Positions 38,718 through 48,428 are shown, counted from the first letter of the stretch. The stretch: DNA of 64,000 nucleotides from Ignavibacteriaceae bacterium (GCA_019638025.1 JAHBUO010000001.1:1-64000); one strand, 5' to 3'. Notes: generated by a model not told the origin, from the sequence alone. Translations and numbers: made by a program.

Positions 38718-41120
38718 TTAGTATTTATACCTTAACGATAAAATAAAATTACGTCCCGGTGCAACAATCCCCGATGAATAAGTTTTATATCGCTTATCTA
38801 AAATATTTTCCACTCCTACATTAAGATGAATTAAATCAAACAAAAAATAACCCAACTTGGCATTTAACGTAAACCACGCAGGAGAATAAGGATTACCGTC
38901 TGAATCTTTTGCATAAATAGTCGGTTTTTCTCTTTCAGATGGAGCTAAATTTTGATAGCTGACTTCGCCGTTGAAATCTGAATATAACATCGCATTAAAA
39001 TCTTCATTTTCATAAGTAAATCTAACAGTACCATAATAAGGGGGAGCGTGTCTTAGTGGGACTTCATTTCCCAAATCATCTTCTTCTTTTCCTTTTTGAT
39101 AACTGAATTTTGAGACCAACCCAAAAGATTTTAAGAACTTATATTCAAATCCAAACTGAACTCCATAAATATATGCAAATGCACCATTTTGAATAGCTTC
39201 AACTTTACTCATTGTGCCATCGTAAAGAATTGAATCTTGTCCATTTAGGTTAAAATCTCGCCTTACCAGTGCATCATTGAGATAAGAATAATATGCAGAT
39301 GCTTCAATTTTCAACCGATCTAAAAATACCGTCACAATACCCGCTTCAATATTTGTAATATACTCCGGTTTTAGTGAAGGATTTGGGACTACAACTTTTC
39401 CCGGTGCTGAGTCGAACACTTTTCCGATATCATCAATATTTGGAGCTCGAAATCCGGTCGATAAACTGAGATTAAGTTGCATATCACTTGATATATGCGA
39501 TACAAGACCTACACTTCCGGTTAAAGCACTTGCACTAAGCGATGATGTACTAAATGGGAACTTGAAAAAAGTGGTATCATATTTCGAGCTCGTCGAAATG
39601 AATGAGTATCTCAAGGCTGAACTAATAACAAATCTATCATACAATTTCAATTTGTGACTGGCATATAAACCAAAAGATTTCCAATCAGAACCATCGGGAT
39701 ACCTTGTACTAATTCCCTTTTCAATATTTGTAACGATATTCTGTGAGAAACCAATTGAACTTATCTGATTCAAAACTCCTTCAACTCCATAATTAAGCTG
39801 TGAACTGCTACCAAGTTCCTTAAGAAAATCGAGATTAAGAGAGTAGGCTGCGACACGGTCGTATCTTTTATTCAGAGTATTGTTCCCGAAATTTCTATCG
39901 TGACGACTTTCTTCAAATAACTGATAAGCATAATTCAACTTTGAAAGATCATAAAACATATTATCAGCAAAGTGAAGAACTGAAAAATTGTGCATAACCC
40001 ATTTTTGTGGACCATAATACCATTCACCCGAACGAAGATTGTTGTTTCTGTATTCGATTAGTCGATCATATCTGGGGACATTGGAAGTATTAGAGTAATG
40101 AAACCCATAGTTAAACTCAAAATCAGAGTTTAATCTGAATCTTATTTTTTGCATCGAATTAATTTGATTGTATCCTGATAACTTTTGAATTAGTGGATCA
40201 GGATTTATCACAGTTGAATCATTGCCATTAACTCTATCTTGATATGTTTTTCTCAAATAATCATCGGGACCATTATTCCCCATCTTCAAATCGCCAAAAT
40301 CGGAATATGTAAGTGATGTTAAAAAACTCAAATTACTAAGCCCGATTGACGTATTAAATCCACCTGTTTTCTCACTATTTGCAGAAGAATATCTGGTAAA
40401 TGCTGACCCGGTAATTGTTAAGTCGTTACCATATGAAAAATGTGGGGACAATGTATTGAACTCCATAACACCACCGATTGCATCACTTCCAAACATCACC
40501 GAACCCGGTCCAAAAATTACTTGTGTGTTTGCCAATGAGTTTGCATCGAGAGAAATAATGTTTTGAATATTGCCGCTTCTAAAAATTGCGTTGTTCATTC
40601 TAACATTATCAACTACAATTAAAACTCTATTAGTTGCAAAGCCACGTATCATTGGGCTACCGCCACCAAGTTGACTTTTCTGAACAAAAACATTTCCTGT
40701 CATCGTCAGCATGTCAGCCGTTGTTTGTGGATTCATTTGTTCAACATCTTTTGGTGATATTACTTCAATAGTATGAGCAATTTCAGTTTTATCCTCTGCC
40801 CATCTATTTGCTGTTACAATCACATTTTCGATTGAGATTGGTTTTTCAGTCATCGAGATAATAAATTTATTCGATGATAATTCATCATATTTGATAATCA
40901 GCTTTTCGTAACCAACTAACCGAAAAACTAATTCTTTGCTTCCCTTGAAGCTTGATATATCAACTCTACCTTTTGCATCTGTTATTAATGCTCTGTTTAA
41001 ATCGGTGCTATAAACTGAAACGAGCTCAAGACTTTTATTTGATTTTGAATCTTTAACCGTAACAATTTGAGCATTAATACAAAAGGAAATCAACAGCACC
41101 AGAAATGCTAAATTTCGCAT
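38718..41120 (-). CDS. TonB-dependent outer-membrane receptor
   Basis: The 800-residue protein has a signal peptide (~1-17, ending CINAQ), a CarboxypepD_reg-like N-terminal domain (~18-95), a TonB plug (~110-220) and a beta-barrel to the end. The C-terminus ends in an aromatic strand (FILSLRYKY). The plug has GGGSPMIRGFATNRVLIVVD and VIFGPGSVMFGSDAIGGVMEF, which resemble the hemoglobin/heme-type receptors of Bacteroidota; the ligand is inference, and copper or other chelates are alternatives. No TonB, ExbB or hemin-handling gene is adjacent. It follows a small membrane protein gene by 52 bases on the same strand. Confidence 0.93.
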   Translation of the reverse strand: MRNLAFLVLLISFCINAQIVTVKDSKSNKSLELVSVYSTDLNRALITDAKGRVDISSFKGSKELVFRLVGYEKLIIKYDELSSNKFIISMTEKPISIENVIVTANRWAEDKTEIAHTIEVISPKDVEQMNPQTTADMLTMTGNVFVQKSQLGGGSPMIRGFATNRVLIVVDNVRMNNAIFRSGNIQNIISLDANSLANTQVIFGPGSVMFGSDAIGGVMEFNTLSPHFSYGNDLTITGSAFTRYSSANSEKTGGFNTSIGLSNLSFLTSLTYSDFGDLKMGNNGPDDYLRKTYQDRVNGNDSTVINPDPLIQKLSGYNQINSMQKIRFRLNSDFEFNYGFHYSNTSNVPRYDRLIEYRNNNLRSGEWYYGPQKWVMHNFSVLHFADNMFYDLSKLNYAYQLFEESRHDRNFGNNTLNKRYDRVAAYSLNLDFLKELGSSSQLNYGVEGVLNQISSIGFSQNIVTNIEKGISTRYPDGSDWKSFGLYASHKLKLYDRFVISSALRYSFISTSSKYDTTFFKFPFSTSSLSASALTGSVGLVSHISSDMQLNLSLSTGFRAPNIDDIGKVFDSAPGKVVVPNPSLKPEYITNIEAGIVTVFLDRLKIEASAYYSYLNDALVRRDFNLNGQDSILYDGTMSKVEAIQNGAFAYIYGVQFGFEYKFLKSFGLVSKFSYQKGKEEDDLGNEVPLRHAPPYYGTVRFTYENEDFNAMLYSDFNGEVSYQNLAPSEREKPTIYAKDSDGNPYSPAWFTLNAKLGYFLFDLIHLNVGVENILDKRYKTYSSGIVAPGRNFILSLRYKY

Positions 41121-41172
41121 AGTTATCCTTCTCTTGGATGATTAATATCTTATTATAATTTAATATTCTGAA

Positions 41173-41769
41173 CTATGCGTTCGGCGGAGGGGAAATGATA
41201 TCAAAAATCTTCGGTTTTATATTAAAATAATTTATCGTAGAAAACTGAAGGGCCGAAAAAACTGTAAGAAAACTAATATCATGACTAACGTAGTATTTAC
41301 TGTAATCATGAATGATATTTAATATTTCTTTTTTACTTGCTTTGTTTGTCGAAATGAAGTCTAGAAGGTGTTTGTGAAGATTTGAAAACAAAGCAGATTC
41401 CTTTAAATCGTGAAAGCATGAATAATAAATGCTATCACCAATTACCTTAGTTCTGATGATATCGTACATCTCTCCTTCATATCGGAACTCGTAGTTTTTT
41501 ACCCACTTAAAATTTTTAATTTCTTTGTCGACAATGCTTTTATGAAAAACAAATTCAATCAGTTTATCTTCCGGAATACCGGATTTAATCAGTGTTTTAA
41601 TTTCTCGTTTATATTTAACCTCTAAGCTCTTAAATAAAATAAAATGAAATTCAGAATGAAATAAAATTAAACTGATTAAAATTGGAGTGACTAGATTTCT
41701 ATAATTAATATTTCGGAATTTCGATTTCAATTTGTTATTTCTTGAATAATGATAGAAGTGCTGTTTCAA
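41173..41769 (-). CDS. Small membrane protein of unknown function
   Basis: I do not recognise a named family. The 198-residue product has one hydrophobic segment near residues 27-48 (NLVTPILISLILFHSEFHFILF) and a soluble part that includes VKNYEFRYEGEMYDIIRTK and YYSCFHDLKESALFSNLHKHL, ending in PPPNA. I recall similar EMYDI-containing small proteins beside TonB receptors in Bacteroidota, so a role with the receptor is plausible. Starting at 41769 overlaps the epimerase gene by 35 bases. A TTG at 41730 (KSKFRNINY) would avoid the overlap and is a real alternative. The soluble part probably lies in the periplasm. Confidence 0.72.
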   Translation of the reverse strand: MKQHFYHYSRNNKLKSKFRNINYRNLVTPILISLILFHSEFHFILFKSLEVKYKREIKTLIKSGIPEDKLIEFVFHKSIVDKEIKNFKWVKNYEFRYEGEMYDIIRTKVIGDSIYYSCFHDLKESALFSNLHKHLLDFISTNKASKKEILNIIHDYSKYYVSHDISFLTVFSALQFSTINYFNIKPKIFDIISPPPNA

Positions 41770-42658
41770 GTGTTGGATATTGGAAATTATAACCTAATTT
41801 TATTGCTTGGTTAGGATGAACAAATTGACTAGACAAAACTGCATCCGCTCCTTCACCCAACAAAAGTCTAAGAACAAATTCAGGAACCTTAAATATGGAT
41901 GGACGATGCATTATTTTACCCAAAATCTTAGCGAAAACTCCCATCGAAACATAATTTGGAGCCGTACCGTTTATCACTCCATTAACTTCTTTATTTTCTA
42001 TTGCGAATAAAAATAAGTTCACTATATCGTCTATATGAATCCATGACATCCCTTGTTTTCCATCACCTAACTGTCCACCAATAAACCATTTGAATGGCAT
42101 AATCATTTTCTTTAAAGCTCCGCCATCTTTGCTTAAAACAATTCCCGTTCTCACTTTTACACATCTTACATTCAGTTTCTCAACTTTTGAAGCCTCATCT
42201 TCCCAAACTTTACAAACCTCAGACAAAAAATCATCTCCTAAAGATGATTCTTCGGTTAATACTTCTTCTCCTCTGTTCCCATATATTCCAACTGCAGAAG
42301 ATGAGACAAAGACTTCCGGTTTTTCTTTGAGAAGTGAGATTGAGTTAACTAAAATACGTGTTGTCACTTCTCTGCTTTTATAAATTTCATCTTTGTATTT
42401 TGATGTCCATTTTTTTGCAGCAATATTTGCTCCTCCAAGATGAACAACTCCAAATGCCCCTTCTAAAAATTCAGAATAAGATTTATTTTCATAATCATTC
42501 CAATAATGAATTTCGTTGACTTCAGGTAAAATCTTTTTTGCAGATGACGGATTTCGAGAAAGTAGTACAACATAATAACCCTTATTTAATAGGGCTTTAC
42601 ACAATTGTTTACCAATTAAACCGGTTCCACCAGTTACAACAACTTTTTTACTTTTCAT
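41735..42658 (-). CDS. TIGR01777-type NAD-dependent epimerase
   Basis: The 307 residues start with the Rossmann dinucleotide motif VTGGTGLIGKQL. They continue with VVHLGGANIAAKKW, SSAVGIYGNRG and SWIHIDDIVNLFLFA, as in the short-chain-dehydrogenase subgroup TIGR01777 (YfcH-like), and a C-terminal DUF1731-like domain (PEFVLRLLLGEGADAVLSSQ). The substrate of the family is not established. It is the first gene of a run that continues into the membrane protein and the TonB receptor, though a functional link is not obvious. Divergent from the efflux genes. Confidence 0.93.
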   Translation of the reverse strand: MKSKKVVVTGGTGLIGKQLCKALLNKGYYVVLLSRNPSSAKKILPEVNEIHYWNDYENKSYSEFLEGAFGVVHLGGANIAAKKWTSKYKDEIYKSREVTTRILVNSISLLKEKPEVFVSSSAVGIYGNRGEEVLTEESSLGDDFLSEVCKVWEDEASKVEKLNVRCVKVRTGIVLSKDGGALKKMIMPFKWFIGGQLGDGKQGMSWIHIDDIVNLFLFAIENKEVNGVINGTAPNYVSMGVFAKILGKIMHRPSIFKVPEFVLRLLLGEGADAVLSSQFVHPNQAIKLGYNFQYPTLETALLSLFKK

Positions 42659-42798
42659 TTTTGCTTGTATAATAATGTTTTGTAACTATAAATATCTTCA
42701 AAATCTTATTTTACCGCTCTTCAAATTGGGATAGAATTTAATTTATTTATTATTCATTTTAATACATTAAAAAATATTTTATTCTGAGTTTAGATACA

Positions 42799-44172
42799 AT
42801 GCAAGAAAATGAAATTTTAACTTCTGACCCTGTTAACGGAAACCCAACCAAAACTGTTAATCCTTCAAATATTATCAATCAATTAAAAAGTATAAAATCA
42901 TTACCCCTTTTTGATAATAAATGGAAAGCTGCCGCTTCAGTATTTTTTATTCTGATTGCACTATACTTTCTTAGCACTCTATTTTCAGGTGATACCATAA
43001 ATTTACCCACCTATGAAGTAAAGCGAGAAAGTTTTTCGGTTGTGATTGTTGAAAGTGGTGAGATTTCTGCAAAGAACGCAACTTCAATCTCTACCCCAAG
43101 AGTTAGAGGAAATTTAAAGGTAGTATATCTTGTTCCCGAGGGAACTTATGTAAAAGAAAATGACACTGTAGTCCGCTTTGACCCTACTGAAGCGCTTAAT
43201 AATTTGCGAGATGCTGAATCAAAACTTGAGATGGCACTTTCTGAGAAGGCTAAAGTTGTTGCAAATCAAAAATCAACAATTACTAGAACTGAATCAGATT
43301 TGAAAAGTGCCGAACTAACATACGAATTATCAAAACTGAATCTTGAACAGATGAAGTTTGAGGCTGCCATTAAACAGCAAGAATCAAAGTTGCAGCATCA
43401 GCGAAATGAGTTAAGTTATCTAAAAGCTAAACAAGAGCTTGAATCACAAAAAATTATTCAAAAATCCGAATTCTCAAAAGTTGAAATTGAAGTTCAGCAA
43501 AGACGCACTGATTTAGACAGAGCAAAACGAGATGTAGAGATGTTAACACTTACCGCTCCTAAAGAAGGACTCGCTGTTTATGAAACAAATTGGAGTACCG
43601 GACGCAAAATTGCTATAGGTGATACCCCCTGGCCGGGAATGACATTAATCAGTTTACCCGATCTTTCTTCTATGCAGAGTATTACTTTCGTAAATGAAGT
43701 AGATGTAAGTCGTGTTAAAAAAGACCAGAAAGTTATTGTCAAGCTTGATGCATTTCAAGACAGCTCGTTTCAGGGAAAAATTTCTTCAGTCGCTTCACTT
43801 GGGAAAAGCAAAGACAATAATTCATCGATTAAAGTATTTGAAATATTGGTTGATATTCTTTCTCAATCAGAAATACTTAAACCAGGCATGACAACAAGCA
43901 ATAAGATAATTATAAATGAAATTCCATCTGTTCTTTTTATTCCACAAGAATCCGTTTTTGAAAAAGAGGGACGAAAAATTGTGTATGTCAAAAGAGGTTC
44001 ATCTTTCGATGAAACATTTGTTCAACTTGGTGAAAAGAGTGATAACTACATAGTTGTAACAAAAGGTATTTCTGAAGGGGATATTATTGCTTTAAGAGAC
44101 CCAACCATTTCTATTGAAGAAACTTCTACTGATAACCCCAACAATGTTGACATGCCCAACGGAAATAATTAA
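42799..44172 (+). CDS. Efflux periplasmic adaptor (HlyD/MacA-type)
   Basis: The 457-residue protein has a single N-terminal membrane segment (~47-65), then the membrane-fusion-protein layout: a barrel-sandwich half (VVIVESGEISAKNATSISTP), a long coiled coil (~120-245, rich in Glu, Lys and Gln), and the second half with beta-barrel (EVDVSRVKKDQKVIVKLD, LKPGMTTSNKIII). Such adaptors bridge inner-membrane pumps and TolC. Its stop overlaps the start of the permease gene by one base, and the TolC-like gene follows, so the three are one operon. Confidence 0.9.
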   Translation: MQENEILTSDPVNGNPTKTVNPSNIINQLKSIKSLPLFDNKWKAAASVFFILIALYFLSTLFSGDTINLPTYEVKRESFSVVIVESGEISAKNATSISTPRVRGNLKVVYLVPEGTYVKENDTVVRFDPTEALNNLRDAESKLEMALSEKAKVVANQKSTITRTESDLKSAELTYELSKLNLEQMKFEAAIKQQESKLQHQRNELSYLKAKQELESQKIIQKSEFSKVEIEVQQRRTDLDRAKRDVEMLTLTAPKEGLAVYETNWSTGRKIAIGDTPWPGMTLISLPDLSSMQSITFVNEVDVSRVKKDQKVIVKLDAFQDSSFQGKISSVASLGKSKDNNSSIKVFEILVDILSQSEILKPGMTTSNKIIINEIPSVLFIPQESVFEKEGRKIVYVKRGSSFDETFVQLGEKSDNYIVVTKGISEGDIIALRDPTISIEETSTDNPNNVDMPNGNN

Positions 44173-45467
44173 TGAACAAAAAAGAATCTTTTCTAATCGG
44201 GATTAGGGGACTACTATCAAACAAGACTCGTGCGGCATTAACAATGCTCGGGATAATCTTTGGTGTAGCTGCGGTAATTGCAATGATGTCTATTGGTGAA
44301 GGTGCGAGACAAGAAACACTTCAACAGATTGAACTATTAGGGACAAATAATATTATTGTTAATAAGTTGTCTAAAGTATCTAAGAGTAGCGATGCTAAAG
44401 CTTCGTATTCAGCAGGACTTACATTGAAAGATGCCGAAGCGATTAAAGAATTAAATCCTTTGGTTGAATCAGTTACTCCTCTTCGAGAAGACGAGATGTC
44501 AGTTTCATATAAAACAATCATCGAAGAATTTAAAATAATCGGAACAACTTCTTCCTATCCCGAAACTTTTAATACTAAGGTTTTAGAGGGTTCATTTTTA
44601 AAAGATTTTCACTCGGCAGATTATTCAAATGTTTGTATCATCGGACCCGGAATAAAAGAAAAGCTCTTTAAGTTTGAAGACCCGATTAAGAAGAAAATTA
44701 AAATCGGAAATCTTTGGTATGATATTATTGGAGTAGCCGCACAAAAAAATGTTTCTTCTTCCGGAATGAAAAACTTGGGCATAAGAAATTTTAATAACGA
44801 CATTTATATTCCGCTTTCAACAATGTTATATAAATCCGAAAAGAAAGACCCTAACGCAAATAATCAAAATATGTTTATGATGGGTGGAATGGAGGGAATT
44901 GCCAAAACAATCGACCGAAACTCGATTGACCAACTTACTATTAAAGTAAAAAGTAGCGATGATTTAAAAGAGGCGGCACATCTAACAAAAAGAATTTTAG
45001 ACCGAAGGCATTTTGGTACTCAAGATTATGAAATCGTTCTCCCCGAACAACTTCTTGAGCAAAAACAAAAAACACAAAAAATATTCAATGTTGTAATGGG
45101 TGCAATTGCCGGAATTTCGCTTCTTGTAGGGGGTATAGGGATTATGAATATAATGCTCGCAAATATTTTAGAAAGAACCAGAGAAATCGGTATCAGAAGA
45201 GCTGTTGGAGCTACTCGCGCTGATATTTTGGGACAATTTATGTCTGAAGCTGTAACCATTTCTGTTCTTGGCGGAATACTCGGAATAATTTTGGGTTTCA
45301 TTCTTACAGCTCTAATTTCCACATATGCAGAATGGAGCACTATAATTTCTCCCATATCAATAATACTTGCATTTTTTGTCTCTGCAGCTACAGGAATAGT
45401 TTTTGGAATTTATCCCGCTAAAAAAGCTGCCGATAAAAATCCAATTGAATCTTTAAGGTACGAATAA
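44172..45467 (+). CDS. ABC permease (MacB/FtsX-type)
   Basis: The 431 residues show one membrane helix at ~21-42, a large periplasmic MacB_PCD-type domain, and three C-terminal helices (~305-330, ~355-380, ~390-415). The FtsX signature GIGIMNIMLANILERTREIGIRRAVGAT is present, shown here as GIMNIMLANI and REIGIRRAVGA. MacB-type permeases act as mechanotransmitters that drive efflux of peptides or antibiotics through a TolC channel. Unlike E. coli MacB there is no fused ATPase domain, and no separate ATPase gene is found between the adaptor and TolC genes. It overlaps both neighbours by one base. Confidence 0.93.
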   Translation: MNKKESFLIGIRGLLSNKTRAALTMLGIIFGVAAVIAMMSIGEGARQETLQQIELLGTNNIIVNKLSKVSKSSDAKASYSAGLTLKDAEAIKELNPLVESVTPLREDEMSVSYKTIIEEFKIIGTTSSYPETFNTKVLEGSFLKDFHSADYSNVCIIGPGIKEKLFKFEDPIKKKIKIGNLWYDIIGVAAQKNVSSSGMKNLGIRNFNNDIYIPLSTMLYKSEKKDPNANNQNMFMMGGMEGIAKTIDRNSIDQLTIKVKSSDDLKEAAHLTKRILDRRHFGTQDYEIVLPEQLLEQKQKTQKIFNVVMGAIAGISLLVGGIGIMNIMLANILERTREIGIRRAVGATRADILGQFMSEAVTISVLGGILGIILGFILTALISTYAEWSTIISPISIILAFFVSAATGIVFGIYPAKKAADKNPIESLRYE

Positions 45468-46915
45468 TGAAGTTTTATAAAATTAATATCAAAGCAAGTT
45501 TATTTTTTGTTTTTATTCTGAACTTAGTAGTTCTACCTCAACGAGTTCTCACACTTGATGAAGCATTATCGATAGCCTTAAAAGAAAGCTATGCCATTCA
45601 ATCAGCTTATTATTCCCTTGAGAGTTCGCAAAAGAATCTCGAAGCTTCAAAACTAGGGCTTATGACTTCAGTCAATCTTGAATTGGATGTTCCTCGATAC
45701 TCAAGAAGTTTGCAAAGCCAATTCAATATAAATACAGGGAAAGAAGAATTTTTTGAAGTAGGAAATACAACTCTTGAATCAAGAATATTTTTCAACCAAC
45801 CAATAGTTTATACAAATGGAACATTTTCTTTAGTCGGGTCTTTATTTGGAAGAGACCAATTAAATATGACCGGAAATGAAACGCGAGATTATTATTCCAA
45901 TTTGAGTTTTAGACTAAGGCAACCCCTATTTACCTTTAACAATCAACAAGCAAATCTTCAACGCGCTGAGATAAATCTTCAGAAATCTCAACGCAATTAT
46001 ACACGTGCCGAACGTGAGATAATTTATTTCGTTACTTCAAGTTTTTATAATCTATTCCAAGCGAAAAAGAATGTTGAAATAACAAGGGAGAGGGTAAATC
46101 AAACCCAATCTTCATACGAAACAGCTATAAATAAATTTAAAGCCGGACTTATTGCCGAGGTCGAAGCCCTTCAATTAGAAGTAGATTTGGCTTCATCAAA
46201 AAACGAGTTGCTTAATATTGAAGCTAAGTTCGATGAGCTAAAGGATGAATTTAAAATTTTAATTGGGCTTCCGTTAACCGAATTATTTGATATTGTTGCA
46301 CAGATAGAATTTACTCCAATAGAAGTAAATGAAGATGAAGCTATAAAATTAGCCCTCGAAAATCGAACTGAGCTGAAAAATTACGAGTCAGATATTACTT
46401 TGAGTTCGATTTCTGTAAATGAAACAGATTCAAGAGGAAATATTTCTGCTTTGTTATCAGCAAATTATGGATTGAATAAAAACGATGGTGTTTTTAAAGA
46501 TATCTTCAGACAGTTAGCAGAAGATAGAAGCGTCACTTTTACACTTTCACTACCGATTTGGGATTGGGGGCGTAATAAACGAGAAGTTGAATCGGCACAG
46601 GCAAATCTAAAAATCGCTATGTTAAATAAGCAAAATCAAAGTGAACAAATTGAAAAAGAAATCCGTTCAGTCCTTAATAAAATTAGGGCTTCAAAAGCGA
46701 GAGTGGAAGTGCTTAGTAAAAGTGTTGCGTTAGCTCAAAAAAGTTATGATATTAGTGTTTCGAGATTTGATGCCGGTACGATTACTAGTTTCGACTTATC
46801 ACAACTTCAACTAAGATTAACAGATGCTAAAACAAATAGTTTAAATGCACTAATTGACTATTTGCTCGCAGTAGCAGATTTGTCCAGAAAAACCTATAGT
46901 AACTTTCTTAAGTAA
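45467..46915 (+). CDS. TolC-family outer-membrane channel
   Basis: The 482-residue protein carries the OEP repeat pattern of TolC-like exit ducts. The mature start has LTLDEALSIALKESYAIQS, and the two long helical hairpins contain ANLQRAEINLQKSQRNY and ARVEVLSKSVALAQKSYDIS. The first ~28 residues are a signal peptide without a lipobox. Trimers of such proteins form the outer-membrane channel for the upstream adaptor and permease, whose genes overlap it. It lies 9 bases before the SemiSWEET gene. Substrate of the efflux set is unknown. Confidence 0.93.
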   Translation: MKFYKINIKASLFFVFILNLVVLPQRVLTLDEALSIALKESYAIQSAYYSLESSQKNLEASKLGLMTSVNLELDVPRYSRSLQSQFNINTGKEEFFEVGNTTLESRIFFNQPIVYTNGTFSLVGSLFGRDQLNMTGNETRDYYSNLSFRLRQPLFTFNNQQANLQRAEINLQKSQRNYTRAEREIIYFVTSSFYNLFQAKKNVEITRERVNQTQSSYETAINKFKAGLIAEVEALQLEVDLASSKNELLNIEAKFDELKDEFKILIGLPLTELFDIVAQIEFTPIEVNEDEAIKLALENRTELKNYESDITLSSISVNETDSRGNISALLSANYGLNKNDGVFKDIFRQLAEDRSVTFTLSLPIWDWGRNKREVESAQANLKIAMLNKQNQSEQIEKEIRSVLNKIRASKARVEVLSKSVALAQKSYDISVSRFDAGTITSFDLSQLQLRLTDAKTNSLNALIDYLLAVADLSRKTYSNFLK

Positions 46916-46924
46916 GGATTTTTT

Positions 46925-47191
46925 TTGAGTGATATAATCGGATTTTTAGCGGCAATCTGTACTACATCGGCATTCTTTCCACAAGCTTATAAAGTTTATA
47001 AGACTAAGCGAACTCGAGATATTTCATTAGGGATGTTTTGGCTTCTTGTTGCGGGGACAGTTTTGTGGTTAATTTATGGTATTATAATCGAATCATTCCC
47101 CATTATCATAGCAAACATTGTAACTTTAAATCTTGCAGGCTATATCCTCTATAAAAAAATAAAATATCAAAATAGAGAGTACTATCAGTAA
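46925..47191 (+). CDS. SemiSWEET-type sugar transporter (PQ-loop)
   Basis: The 88-residue protein has three membrane helices and the PQ-loop motif FFPQAYKV in the first helix, as in bacterial SemiSWEETs, which work as dimers to move sugars across the inner membrane. The length is right for one triple-helix bundle. The start codon is TTG at 46925, chosen because the first residues (SDIIGFLAAICTTSAF) match the usual beginning of the family. It sits close behind the tolC-like gene and converges on a small membrane protein gene. Confidence 0.9.
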   Translation: MSDIIGFLAAICTTSAFFPQAYKVYKTKRTRDISLGMFWLLVAGTVLWLIYGIIIESFPIIIANIVTLNLAGYILYKKIKYQNREYYQ

Positions 47192-47194
47192 AAT

Positions 47195-47524
47195 TTATTC
47201 AAGAATTTCAGCTTTACTTTTGGGTTCCCAACTTTGCCCCTCACAGGGAAGATATTCTCTTGATGGATGTTCATCAAGTTTAGTACACAACACAGCAGTC
47301 TCATCAAAATATTGACAAGAAGAACAAAGTGTGGCTTCAATTATGTCTTTATTATGTTCTCTGAACAGATTGTATTGAATTATTGCCGGATGTAAAATCA
47401 CTCCATAAATCAGAAGAAAAGAAACACTCCACCAAAGAGAGTAATCTAAATATGAACTTAATCCCCAAATAATCGGGATAATAATTGCAGTTCTTATCAA
47501 ACCCCAATAAATAATTCCGCCCAT
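47195..47524 (-). CDS. Small membrane protein with C-terminal Cys4 motif
   Basis: I do not recognise a named family. The 109-residue protein has two likely membrane helices (~5-25 and ~30-50). A soluble tail follows with four cysteines in the order CSSC (C67, C70)...LC (C80)...PC (C94), then EGQSWEP. That spacing could bind a metal such as zinc, but this is only read from the cysteine pattern. The gene is convergent with the SemiSWEET gene, three bases apart. The 116 bases before the next gene are AT-rich and probably hold two divergent promoters. Confidence 0.7.
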   Translation of the reverse strand: MGGIIYWGLIRTAIIIPIIWGLSSYLDYSLWWSVSFLLIYGVILHPAIIQYNLFREHNKDIIEATLCSSCQYFDETAVLCTKLDEHPSREYLPCEGQSWEPKSKAEILE

Positions 47525-47659
47525 TTTTTTCTTTCATTAATCTTTTACAAAATAGTTTTAAATGATTGAAAATCAAAACCGATGATAATTGAATAAATTA
47601 TCCTAAACATTAAATTAACCGCTGATTAAGTTTTCAATACGAAACATTATCTTTTTGAC

Positions 47660-47667
47660 TATCTTTG
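47660..47667 (+). promoter_or_regulatory. Candidate TAnnTTTG promoter box
   Basis: TATCTTTG matches the TAnnTTTG -7 element of Bacteroidota promoters and lies 25 bases before the ATG of the beta-barrel gene. A clear TTTG -33 element at the usual distance is not seen, so confidence is limited. Confidence 0.4.
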
Positions 47668-47692
47668 CGATTGAAAAATTGAAAGGTTCTTC

Positions 47693-48403
47693 ATGAAAAA
47701 ATATTTAGTACTACTTATGATGTTATTTGTTTATGGGATTAACATAAATGCACAATCTGCCGGATTAAACTTTACGCTTGCTTTCCCTGACGGTGAGTTC
47801 AAAGAGCAATTGAAAAGAACAGGTATCGGAATTAGTATGGAAGGCCTGATTTTAGGTCCAAGTGCATATTCCCCATTTGGAATCGGTGCGAGTTTCAGTT
47901 TTCTGAATTACGGAAACGAAACAAGAAGAGCTCCCTGGAGCAACACAATTCCTGACGTAACAGTCGATGTTGAAAGAACAAATAATATTCTTCACATGCA
48001 TCTTCTTTTTAGAATTGCCCCACAAATGGAAGTAGTAAAACCATATGTCGATTTGCTATTTGGCGGCTCTTATTTGTTTACTGATACAAAAGTAATTTCA
48101 TCCAAGAAGGGTGAAGAAGTCACCAGTTCAACAAATTTTGATGATTGGGCTTGGAATTATGGATTTGGCGGTGGAATTATGTTTAAAGTCTACGAAAACC
48201 CTAATGAAAATATGGGTAAAATTTATGTCGATCTTAAAGTTCGAATGTTAAAAGGCTCTACAGCAGAATATTTAAAAGAAGGTGATGTTATTGTTAATAC
48301 TTCCAATGGGACTGTAACATACAGAACATCACGATCAAAGACAGATATGATTACCGCTAATTTTGGTGTTGTCGCTTACTTTAGTTCATTCCAAAATTTC
48401 TAA
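47693..48403 (+). CDS. Predicted outer-membrane beta-barrel protein
   Basis: The 236-residue protein has a signal peptide (~1-21, ending NINAQ). The mature part alternates polar and hydrophobic residues in strand-like blocks with many aromatic residues (FGIGASFSFLNYG, YVDLLFGGSYLF, IYVDLKVRML, ITANFGVVAYFSSF), as in small outer-membrane barrels. No catalytic motif or T9SS domain is visible. It precedes the M1 peptidase gene by 59 bases, but a long hairpin separates them. Function is unknown. Confidence 0.72.
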   Translation: MKKYLVLLMMLFVYGININAQSAGLNFTLAFPDGEFKEQLKRTGIGISMEGLILGPSAYSPFGIGASFSFLNYGNETRRAPWSNTIPDVTVDVERTNNILHMHLLFRIAPQMEVVKPYVDLLFGGSYLFTDTKVISSKKGEEVTSSTNFDDWAWNYGFGGGIMFKVYENPNENMGKIYVDLKVRMLKGSTAEYLKEGDVIVNTSNGTVTYRTSRSKTDMITANFGVVAYFSSFQNF

Positions 48404-48428
48404 ACTTCACATTAATATATTTTATTTG

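Noticed and set aside
45026-45355. 109-codon open frame on the minus strand
   Set aside because: Antisense to the FtsX-type permease, where the conserved membrane motifs clearly code on the plus strand.
47352-47576. 74-codon open frame on the minus strand
   Set aside because: Overlaps the Cys4 membrane protein in another frame and lacks a coherent membrane or domain pattern.
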